Origin: a virus | DNA: 23,741 nt | IMG/VR virus record: IMGVR_UViG_3300046507_000624 | Location: 1 to 23,741 of that record | Reading direction: 5' to 3' (one strand) | Made by a program: the position numbers and the translations under genes | Shown: piece after piece, positions 8,101 through 12,792 of the stretch | Numbering within the stretch: the stretch's first letter is position 1 | How the letters are laid out: each line of letters opens with the position of its first letter | The notes under the pieces: model-generated | Told to the model about the DNA's origin: nothing | What the model saw: only the letters and a program-made list of their open reading frames with translations | Databases searched by the model: none

Positions 8101-8411
8101 TACAAGAAAAAGTACATGGCCTGGGGATTATCGCCAGTAAGTGCAGCTCAGTAAAGCAAATGATTGCCAAAATAGGCACCATATTTGAGCCGTCAAAGGA
8201 CTCGATTATTTTATCGACCATCCATAAGGCGAAAGGGTTAGAGGCTCACAGAGTCTACCTATTGCGGTGGGAATTGATGTTCAGCAAGTGCGAAACGCCG
8301 GAGGACATGGAGCAGGAACGCAACTTGGCTTTCGTGGCCATTACAAGAGCAAAAGAAGAATTAGTATTTATAATTGAACCTAAAGAAGAGGAGGAAGAAG
8401 ATGAAGATTAA
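5100..8411 (+). CDS. SF1 (UvrD/Rep/Dda-like) DNA helicase precursor with two inteins
   Basis: The 1103-aa precursor would splice to a helicase of 489 aa. Extein motifs in order: motif I A-T-A-G-G-G-K|T (split by intein 1 after K33), Ib T-L-H-S-L-G (412-417), II V-L-L-D-E-S-Q-D (537-544), III V-G-D-S-E-Q|C-I-Y-G-F-A-G (split by intein 2 after Q571), IV L-S-V-T-Y-R-C, V S-T-I-H-K-A-K-G-L-E (1039-1048), and VI E-R-N-L-A-F-V-A-I-T-R-A-K (1073-1085). These are the signatures of ATP-driven 3'-5' or Dda-type superfamily 1A helicases, which act in replication start, fork restart or recombination. The C-terminus is a run of acidic residues. Both inteins interrupt ATP-binding motifs, so the helicase should be inactive until splicing. 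It overlaps both neighbours (1 nt and 11 nt). Confidence 0.92.
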   Translation: MLKTFSGEQRLVLRETLTTNNNIAINATAGGGKCHPKDTEILLFNGSVKKVQDIIPGDELMGPDSKPRTVAVTSVGYGKLFNIVPMKGDTWGCNEDHILTLHKNNRHKDNELVDISVKDLLDENWALHPNKNYKQFKLQRTGVDFNEQQLNVLPYLAGLWVGDGTKINGTPNISNIDEEIIDYLKSLNIDGISTTVYQEKTCKKISLTAGKGRSNFIRNEFRRFVDDNKNVIIPQEYLINSRENRLQLLAGLVDSDGHLHHGFFEICTKWESLKNQILFLARSLGFAAYSSVKKLKFNGKDLQYHRISISGDISEVPVKLTRKMAAPRKQIKSVQRTGFRIEENGVGEYYGFTLDGDGRYLLADFTITHNTFILIEIARLLPQSSSANFLAFNKSIVEELADKLPSGFDCMTLHSLGIKALYRHFGSGVTVSEAKYKRMLAKVMEKFKDDIAKKEYNGILYGLCEKWEKRCVTLSLEVPVVAEDAPVEDKIWAAFVAQADKVNKAKPKRGIKFEVSFTDMIFLPVYLNLKMPQWDTVLLDESQDLNNCQHELVNMIIGKSGRLISVGDSEQCQPEGTLVTMADRTQKRIEDIVVGDTVATFSCANGSKYLFNGAVTQVASRFVDEPIIELRSGGKLTQYTGNHKCVVRIKDEPNLYVLYLMQRGNSFRIGKTSWYDNRFLGKRMGQEGCDGLWVLKVSKNKEEIDIDETVYSYQYGIPQLIWNGGGNYTEYQSDMLAKKWAALEERISLRERAVRILTHFNRDIRYPLWKKEKVFKRGNFVTEACNLIPEYMYVNHFNDECNSKDGRQKQGEWMTIDKIELLPYEGKVYSLNIDKHHTYVADGVLTHNCIYGFAGSNPESFKKFAQRPNTVEYPLSVTYRCAKQIVAHARQYSNKIEAHPDAPEGLVREGTLDEVVPGDFILCRNNAPLIAAYFNLLQDDQKAYIVGKDTRDEYIKMTKPFASSHIQALLDHWDNMVDELYNKLQSLGIRRPEKVDSYMLLQEKVHGLGIIASKCSSVKQMIAKIGTIFEPSKDSIILSTIHKAKGLEAHRVYLLRWELMFSKCETPEDMEQERNLAFVAITRAKEELVFIIEPKEEEEEDED
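5199..6209 (+). mobile_element. Intein 1 with LAGLIDADG homing endonuclease (337 aa), in helicase motif I
   Basis: The element runs from C34 to N370 of the precursor. The N-terminal block has C34 followed by T-E-I-L-L-F-N-G-S-V. Block B carries N-E-D-H, and the C-terminal block ends in T-I-T-H-N before Thr+1 of the extein, so Cys at the first position, His-Asn at the end and a Thr nucleophile are all in place for splicing. Two LAGLIDADG motifs lie in the centre: L-A-G-L-W-V-G-D-G (156-164) and L-A-G-L-V-D-S-D-G (249-257), each with its acidic residue, so the homing endonuclease may be active. Removing the element restores A-T-A-G-G-G-K-T, an intact Walker A. Confidence 0.93.
6813..7643 (+). 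mobile_element. Intein 2 (277 aa), in helicase motif III, no LAGLIDADG
   Basis: The element runs from C572 to N848. It begins C-Q-P-E-G-T-L-V and continues D-I-V-V-G-D. Block B is T-G-N-H-K-C-V-V, and the end is V-Y-S-L-N-I-D, H-H-T-Y-V-A-D-G-V-L-T-H-N before Cys+1. All residues needed for splicing are present. Excision joins S-E-Q to C-I-Y-G-F-A-G, rebuilding helicase motif III. Between the splicing blocks (about residues 655-800) there is an insert without a LAGLIDADG motif. It contains V-L-Y-L-M-Q-R-G, F-R-I-G-K-T, a G-L-W-V-L segment and S-Y-Q-Y-G-I-P. It might be a degenerate GIY-YIG-like fold or another accessory domain, but this is not secure. Confidence 0.9.
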
Positions 8412-8649
8412 AAGCCAAATTTTATCATTGTTGAGCATGGCCATGGGCTACATTATGGGCGATATTACGAAACCAAAGAAGCCGGTCCGGGCTGATGGAT
8501 TGTACGGGGCACCGCCAACCAGCCCGAAAAAAGTGGTCCCAAGAGGACATCAGAAATTCCTCATCCAGGGTGAAGAAGTGTGGGCACTGAACTACAAAAA
8601 CGCGGTAAAGAAGTATAGTAAATTATTTACCGAAGATGCCGGAAACTAA
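8401..8649 (+). CDS. Hypothetical protein with hydrophobic N-terminus (82 aa)
   Basis: An in-frame ATG at 8374 exists, but the ATG at 8401 is preceded by GAGGAGG at a good distance and gives the same 11-nt overlap seen at other junctions here, so 8401 is chosen. Residues 7-21 (I-L-S-L-L-S-M-A-M-G-Y-I-M-G-D) are hydrophobic and could anchor the protein in the membrane. A Pro/Lys linker follows, then a small domain with F-L-I-Q-G-E-E-V-W-A-L-N-Y and N-A-V-K-K-Y. No known function is recognised. Confidence 0.65.
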   Translation: MKIKSQILSLLSMAMGYIMGDITKPKKPVRADGLYGAPPTSPKKVVPRGHQKFLIQGEEVWALNYKNAVKKYSKLFTEDAGN

Positions 8650-8809
8650 ACTCTGCCGGAATATGGAGTGCGGAAAACGAATGCAGTGCTACCGTGCTGC
8701 TACAAATCCAAGCAAGACCATTCAGGTATACGGTTTATTCCGCCCAGGCGGCACTAACGAATGTAAGGACTACCTGCCGGAAAATAATTCGGGAAAAAGT
8801 AAAAAATAA
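8636..8809 (+). CDS. Small cysteine-containing protein (57 aa), possible zinc-binding
   Basis: This short ORF begins inside the end of the previous gene (14-nt overlap) and stops at TAA 8807-8809, just before a promoter. It reads M-P-E-T-K-L-C-R-N-M-E-C-G-K-R and has cysteines at positions 7, 12, 18 and 43, a layout that could hold one zinc ion. The C-terminus is polar (N-N-S-G-K-S-K-K). Codon use looks like its neighbours, and the overlap pattern matches other real junctions, so it is probably a true gene that is easy to miss because of its size. The function is unknown. Confidence 0.6.
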   Translation: MPETKLCRNMECGKRMQCYRAATNPSKTIQVYGLFRPGGTNECKDYLPENNSGKSKK

Positions 8810-8840
8810 TTTGGTATACAGGAAAAGTTTCCTACCTTTG
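8810..8840 (+). promoter_or_regulatory. Bacteroidota-type promoter ahead of the ribonucleotide reductase operon
   Basis: TTTG (8810-8813), a 19-nt spacer and TACCTTTG (8833-8840) form a near-ideal Bacteroides-type promoter. The spacer holds GTATAC (8814-8819) and a small inverted repeat, GGAAA-AG-TTTCC (8821-8832), which could be an operator. The first 15 bases from 8811 (TTGGTATACAGGAAA) are repeated exactly at 12185-12199 upstream of the ninB-like gene. Confidence 0.8.
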
Positions 8841-9054
8841 TATTCTCAAAGTTACTAACAGTTAACGACCACTTTCACAGTGTCCACTTTAAAGAAAAAG
8901 CCTATGTTCAAGCGCTAGAAATTAATCGAGGTAAATCTTTCGGAGTATAGATTCCTCAATCGGAAAACCTGAGTAGCGTAGCCTTTTTACGTTCATGTAT
9001 CCTAAAGGTTACGCTACTATTAAAAAGAAAACAATTATTATAAATATATCGCGT
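8841..9054 (+). promoter_or_regulatory. Long structured 5' leader with two hairpins
   Basis: About 205 nt lie between the predicted transcription start and the ATG at 9055. A first hairpin pairs 8928-8938 with 8949-8957 (GAGG/CCTC and AATCT/AGATT, 2-nt bulge). The second is strong: 8972-8986 pairs with 9004-9018 over 15 bp (AGTAGCGTAGCCTTT with AAAGGTTACGCTACT, one G-U pair), loop of 17 nt. No T-tract follows, so it is not a plain terminator. It matches no riboswitch class I know. The stretch from the hairpin to the ATG is AT-rich and unstructured, as expected for a Bacteroidota start region. Confidence 0.55.
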
Positions 9055-9354
9055 ATGAATAAATTATCGCAATTCAAAGGCTTCCTGATTGGCCTGATTT
9101 TCGCAAATAGCTCAGCTGTATTAAGCAAGCGCACCTCTAAAGCCATCGGTATTTTCGAGGATGCTAAAACCCAACTGAACCAGGTTATCGCATTAACCGA
9201 CAAGCGCGATGCCGAGCTTGAAAAGAAACGTCAAGCCGCTTACAAAAAGTATGCCGCAATCAATAAAGCGGTAATGGATGAGCAGGATAACCTTGCTAAA
9301 CTTACCTCGCAAAACGTAAAAGTTCTTCGCAATATCGAAACTCTCATTGGTTAA
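9055..9354 (+). CDS. Hypothetical protein, hydrophobic N-terminus and coiled coil (99 aa)
   Basis: An upstream in-frame ATG at 8995 lies in the loop of a 15-bp hairpin and adds a low-complexity Lys/Ile segment. The ATG at 9055, behind AT-rich unpaired sequence, is therefore preferred. Residues 8-24 (F-K-G-F-L-I-G-L-I-F-A-N-S-S-A-V-L) are hydrophobic. From about residue 34 to 95 the sequence is a heptad-like helix rich in Ala, Lys, Glu and Leu, so a coiled coil is likely. It is the first gene of the transcript leading to nrdB and nrdA. No family is recognised; a small membrane-associated or structural helper is possible. Confidence 0.6.
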   Translation: MNKLSQFKGFLIGLIFANSSAVLSKRTSKAIGIFEDAKTQLNQVIALTDKRDAELEKKRQAAYKKYAAINKAVMDEQDNLAKLTSQNVKVLRNIETLIG

Positions 9355-9371
9355 TTAAAGGCACGACAGAG

Positions 9372-10349
9372 ATGGATATTAGAGAGAAAAGATTGTCGTA
9401 CAAACCGATGGAATACCCTGAGTTCTATAACTTAGGTTGGTTTCAGCAGCAGCAGGCTCATTGGCTGCATACGGAGATTGCCATGGGTATTGACGTTTCG
9501 GACTGGATGCTCACTTTAACGGAAGTTGAAAAGGGTATCGTTGGAAAAATCCTGCTTGGGTTCGCTCAGACGGAATGCCTGGTTGGTGATTACTGGTCAG
9601 CAAAAGTTCCGAAGTGGTTCCCGAAGCCGGAGATTCAGCACATGGCCATTGCCTTTGCGAGCTTTGAAACGATCCATGCCGCTGCATACAGCTACCTGAA
9701 TGATACTTTGGGCTTAGATAACTATGAGGCTTTCATGGAAGATGAGGCCACCATGGAGAAATTAGGAATGCTGATTAGCGTGGATGAGCAGACGGATGGC
9801 TTTGCCTCCGATGAAGATGTAGCCCGTAGCTTGGCAATTTTCTCAGCCTTTGCCGAGGGAGTTAGCCTTTATTCGAGCTTTGCAATCCTGCTATCATTCC
9901 AGATGCGCGACCTGCTAAAAGGTATAGGTCAGCAAATGAAGTGGTCTGTACGGGACGAAAGCCTGCATAGCCGGATGGGCTGTCAGCTGTTTAACACGCT
10001 ATGTAACGAGCGCCCTGGATTACGGGAAAAAGTTGCCCAAAGTATTTACGATGCAGCGCACTTAACGCTGAAAAATGAATACTACTTTATCGACCAGGTA
10101 TTTGCCATGGGGGATTTAAAGAACCTGACTGCCGTTGACCTGAAAAATTTCATTGCGAATCGTGCCAACAGTAAGCTGATTGAACTCGGATTGAATCCGA
10201 TTTTCGAGCACATTGACGAAGCAGGCTTAGACCGGATGGAGTGGTTCGGCCACCTTACCGGAGGGAATATGAGCACGGATTTCTTTGCACACCGCGTTAC
10301 CGATTACTCAAAAGCAGGGGAGGATCAGGATTGGAATAATGTTTTTTAG
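9372..10349 (+). CDS. nrdB: Class I ribonucleotide reductase, small (beta, radical-generating) subunit
   Basis: The 325-aa protein carries the di-metal ligands of class I beta subunits: E68 (T-E-C-L-V-G-D-Y-W), E99 and H102 (F-E-T-I-H-A-A-A-Y), E162, and E196 and H199 (R-D-E-S-L-H). The radical tyrosine corresponds to Y106, seven residues after E99 as in E. coli (E115/Y122). The first ligand is Glu where E. coli has Asp. The C-terminal tail (W-N-N-V-F) fits the docking peptide for the large subunit. With NrdA it makes deoxyribonucleotides from ribonucleotides, feeding phage DNA synthesis. The gene lies 20 nt before nrdA in the same transcript. The order beta then alpha is the reverse of most bacterial operons. 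Confidence 0.95.
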   Translation: MDIREKRLSYKPMEYPEFYNLGWFQQQQAHWLHTEIAMGIDVSDWMLTLTEVEKGIVGKILLGFAQTECLVGDYWSAKVPKWFPKPEIQHMAIAFASFETIHAAAYSYLNDTLGLDNYEAFMEDEATMEKLGMLISVDEQTDGFASDEDVARSLAIFSAFAEGVSLYSSFAILLSFQMRDLLKGIGQQMKWSVRDESLHSRMGCQLFNTLCNERPGLREKVAQSIYDAAHLTLKNEYYFIDQVFAMGDLKNLTAVDLKNFIANRANSKLIELGLNPIFEHIDEAGLDRMEWFGHLTGGNMSTDFFAHRVTDYSKAGEDQDWNNVF

Positions 10350-10369
10350 TAACAAGAGAGGAGAATTAT

Positions 10370-12124
10370 ATGAGTGAAGTTGACGATTTTGCACAGGAGT
10401 TAGGATGGGTTAAAGGAACCGACTACCCTGATTGGGCACACACAATGCCTTATTTAAAGACCATCAGTAAAGGTTACGTACTTGCCGGTGAAACACCAAG
10501 AGATGCGTACCATAGAGTAACAACGGCAGTGGCAGGCCGATTAGGGAAACCTGAACTTGCCCAAAAATTCTTTGACTTTGTTTGGAAAGGTTGGCTGAAT
10601 TTAGCTTCGCCAGTCCTTGCTAACACCGGAACAACGAGAGGTCTGCCTATCAGCTGTTTCGTGATTGATCCTGAGGATAGCGTTCACTCCATCGGTATGA
10701 AGAACCATGAGCTGATGATGCTCGCCAAACACGGCGGCGGCGTTGGTATCGGTATAAACCGAGTACGGAAACGTGGCTCCATTATCAAGAATAATGGTGT
10801 AACAGAGGGGGTGGTTCCTTTCTCTAAAATCTACGACTCCACTATCCTGGCCACCAACCAGGGCGGTACTCGGAAAGGCGCTGCATCTACCAACATCAAT
10901 ATCATGCACGGAGATTTCCTTGAATGGCTCGAAACACGGGAGCCAAAAGGCGATGTTAACCGTCAGCTAATGAACCTGCACCAATGCGCTGTTATTGATG
11001 ACAAGTTCATGCGAGCGGTAGAATCCGGTGATCCGGTAGCCCGAAACCTGTATCAGAAACTTATTCAGAAACGCCTTGCCATCGGTGAGCCTTACATCAT
11101 GTATCGCGGTAACGTAAACAAGGTTCTGCCGGATGCCTATTTCAACCACAATCTTAAGGTCCGGAATACGAATATCTGCACGGAGGTCTTGACCTTTACA
11201 GACGAAAACCACACCACAGTTTGCTGCCTAAGCTCGGTTAACCTGGCCAAGTACGATGAGTGGAAAGATACCGACCTGATTTATTGGGCAACATGGTTCC
11301 TAGACGGCGTATTGGAAGAGTTCATTCAGAGAGCCAAAGGTATGACCGGCTTCGAGAATGCTGTTCGTTTCGCTGAGAAGTCCCGTTCAATCGGCTTAGG
11401 CGTTCTAGGATGGCATACGTTCCTGCAAAAGAAAATGTTACCGTTTATCAGTATTCAATCTACTGCCTGGACGAAAATGATTTTCAGTAAATACAAGCAG
11501 GAAACTGAGCGAGCAAGCCGCGACCTAGCCAAGGAATATGGCGAGCCGGAATGGTGTCGTGGGACAGGGTTCCGCAATACTCACATGAGAGCAATTGCGC
11601 CTACCCTATCGAACGCTTTGCTTTCCGGAGATATTCTGCTGTCGATGGGCACCAACTCATCAGGCGGAGTTTCCCCTAGCGTGGAGCCATGGACTGCAAA
11701 CGTATTCACTCAGCAAACTGCTAAGGGCACGTTCATCCGGAAGAATCCGGTACTCGAAGAACTTCTGCATCATCGTGGCGCAAATACCCGTGCCATTTGG
11801 AATCAAATCCTGCATGATGGCGGCTCTGTTCAGAATCTTGAATGCCTGACAGCGGAAGAGAAAGAAGTATTTCTGACGGCCAAGGAAATCAATCAGATGG
11901 ACTTGATTAAGCAGGCTGCTGTACGTGGCAAGTACGTGGATCATGGCGTAAGCCTTAACCTATTCTTCCCGAAAGGAGTTTCCCCGAAATTCGTGGTAGA
12001 CGTTCACATGGAGGCGTGGCGCTTAGGAATCAAAACCCTGTACTACGTCCGGACTGAAAGTGTACTGCGTGGCGATATTGCTACAAGAGCAACCGCTGCC
12101 GACTGTACGAGTTGCGATGGATAA
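10370..12124 (+). CDS. nrdA: Class I ribonucleotide reductase, large (alpha, catalytic) subunit
   Basis: Key catalytic residues are visible: C96 (P-I-S-C-F) and C285 (redox pair), N268-I-C270-T-E272 (active-site Asn, thiyl-radical Cys and Glu), Y558-Y559 (radical transfer), and the C-terminal shuttle cysteines C579 and C582 (D-C-T-S-C-D-G). The P-T-L-S-N and E-P-W-T-A-N phosphate and core segments are also present. At 584 aa it is much shorter than E. coli NrdA (about 760 aa). The first ~90 residues lead straight into the catalytic core, so the N-terminal ATP-cone that senses dATP is absent, which would free the phage enzyme from dATP shut-off. The start is supported by GAGGAG before ATG. A 9-bp hairpin follows the gene. 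Confidence 0.95.
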   Translation: MSEVDDFAQELGWVKGTDYPDWAHTMPYLKTISKGYVLAGETPRDAYHRVTTAVAGRLGKPELAQKFFDFVWKGWLNLASPVLANTGTTRGLPISCFVIDPEDSVHSIGMKNHELMMLAKHGGGVGIGINRVRKRGSIIKNNGVTEGVVPFSKIYDSTILATNQGGTRKGAASTNINIMHGDFLEWLETREPKGDVNRQLMNLHQCAVIDDKFMRAVESGDPVARNLYQKLIQKRLAIGEPYIMYRGNVNKVLPDAYFNHNLKVRNTNICTEVLTFTDENHTTVCCLSSVNLAKYDEWKDTDLIYWATWFLDGVLEEFIQRAKGMTGFENAVRFAEKSRSIGLGVLGWHTFLQKKMLPFISIQSTAWTKMIFSKYKQETERASRDLAKEYGEPEWCRGTGFRNTHMRAIAPTLSNALLSGDILLSMGTNSSGGVSPSVEPWTANVFTQQTAKGTFIRKNPVLEELLHHRGANTRAIWNQILHDGGSVQNLECLTAEEKEVFLTAKEINQMDLIKQAAVRGKYVDHGVSLNLFFPKGVSPKFVVDVHMEAWRLGIKTLYYVRTESVLRGDIATRATAADCTSCDG

Positions 12125-12281
12125 ATACGATTCGCAATGGTTAAATAAAATAGAGTACGGTAAAGTGCCGTACTCTTCACAAAATTGGTATACAGGAAAT
12201 GTATACCAGGGAGGAGGCAAAGATGGCGATAAAAGTAAAAGCAGAAATAAAAGTGGTTCCGGAAAAGCCGGAGTTACTTGA
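12117..12281 (+). CDS. Doubtful 54-aa ORF between nrdA and the ninB-like gene
   Basis: An ATG overlapping the nrdA stop by 8 nt opens a frame beginning M-D-K-Y-D-S-Q-W-L-N-K and running 59 nt into the ninB-like gene. The overlap type matches other junctions and the first 30 residues look protein-like. However, the same bases form two clean hairpins and the C-terminal half (K-S-K-S-R-N-K-S-G-S-G) is low complexity imposed by the other frame. It is listed as a possibility only. Confidence 0.2.
   Translation: MDKYDSQWLNKIEYGKVPYSSQNWYTGNVYQGGGKDGDKSKSRNKSGSGKAGVT
12152..12208 (+). promoter_or_regulatory. Two consecutive inverted repeats between nrdA and ninB-like gene
   Basis: The first repeat pairs 12152-12160 (AGAGTACGG) with 12168-12176 (CCGTACTCT), a perfect 9-bp stem with a 7-nt loop. 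The second pairs 12186-12193 (TGGTATAC) with 12201-12208 (GTATACCA), a perfect 8-bp stem with a 7-nt spacer, ending just before the GGGAGGAGG ribosome binding site of the next gene. No T-tract follows either, so they may be RNA processing or attenuation elements. The second may also be a DNA operator built from GTATAC half-sites. Confidence 0.6.
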
Positions 12282-12675
12282 CAAGGTTTTTGAGCAGATT
12301 GAAGATTTGCCGGAGGGCAAGTATACAGTTTATGTGCTCGACAATAAGCCGAACCGGAGCTTGCAGCAGAACCGATATTATTTCGGGGTAGTTCTACGGG
12401 CGCTGAAAGAGCATACCGGCATCTCAGTAGATGACCTGCATGACTTGCTCAAATTCAGATTCAATCCAAAGCTGATTCAGTTTTCCGGTATAGAGGAAAC
12501 TAAAATCGGCGGCAGTACAAAAGATTTGACTACGGAAGCATTCATGGAATACATTGAAAGGGTTCGTCTGTGGGCGTTGGAGGACTTGGACGGGCTTTAT
12601 ATCCCTCTACCTCAGGAAGTTACTGGTGAAGATTATAGTGAACTGTATGTACAGGCTACTCACATAAAACTGTAA
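12223..12675 (+). CDS. ninB: NinB-like (lambda Orf family) recombination protein
   Basis: The start at 12223 is chosen over the ATG at 12199 because GGGAGGAGG lies directly upstream, and the longer form would begin inside the GTATAC repeat. The 150-aa protein has the typical NinB layout: N-terminal strand region, then R45-S-L-Q-Q-N50-R-Y-Y-F at the start of a helix, G-I-S-V-D-D-L-H-D-L-L-K-F-R-F, an S-T-K-D-L-T-T-E-A-F-M-E-Y-I-E helix, and a C-terminal P-L-P-Q-E. Lambda NinB (Orf) binds single-stranded DNA and SSB and helps load recombinases in place of host RecFOR. Here it lies directly before the ssDNA-binding-like protein, which fits such a partnership. Confidence 0.8.
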   Translation: MAIKVKAEIKVVPEKPELLDKVFEQIEDLPEGKYTVYVLDNKPNRSLQQNRYYFGVVLRALKEHTGISVDDLHDLLKFRFNPKLIQFSGIEETKIGGSTKDLTTEAFMEYIERVRLWALEDLDGLYIPLPQEVTGEDYSELYVQATHIKL

Positions 12676-12719
12676 ATCGTATACGCTACGAAAAGAATAA
12701 AATAAAGTTTAGAAAATAG

Positions 12720-12750
12720 TTGCAAAATTGGTATACATTCACTACTTTTG
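12720..12750 (+). promoter_or_regulatory. Bacteroidota-type promoter for the ssDNA-binding-like gene
   Basis: TTG (12720-12722), a 20-nt spacer and TACTTTTG (12743-12750) match the TTG...TAnnTTTG consensus. GTATAC hexamers lie in the spacer (12731-12736) and 40 nt upstream (12679-12684). The predicted leader is about 35 nt and carries AGGAGG before the ATG at 12793. Confidence 0.75.
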
Positions 12751-12792
12751 CACCATGAATAAGTTACACAATTATAATAGGAGGACAAAGCG

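Noticed and set aside
8972-9018. The 15-bp hairpin read as an intrinsic terminator
   Set aside because: No run of T follows on either strand directly after the stem and the stem is not GC-rich at the base.
8995-9054. Upstream in-frame ATG giving a 119-aa version of the coiled-coil protein
   Set aside because: The ATG lies in the loop of a 15-bp hairpin with no ribosome binding site, and the added residues are low-complexity Lys/Ile. The start at 9055 is favoured, although 8995 cannot be fully excluded.
10601-10909. Minus-strand ORFs inside nrdA, nrdB, sbcC and the helicase
   Set aside because: These lie opposite strongly supported genes, lack ribosome binding sites and show no recognisable motif, so they are taken as shadows.
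12060-12116. Longer form of the small ORF inside the end of nrdA
   Set aside because: The extension is a shadow frame of nrdA; only the part from 12117 has any claim, and even that is weak.
12152-12176. Hairpin after nrdA read as an intrinsic terminator
   Set aside because: The stem is followed by TCACAAAA, not a T-tract, so it was kept as an unassigned hairpin.
12199-12222. Upstream ATG extending the NinB-like protein by 8 residues
   Set aside because: It would begin within the GTATAC inverted repeat and place the strong GGGAGGAGG inside the gene; the start at 12223 is at the proper distance from that site.
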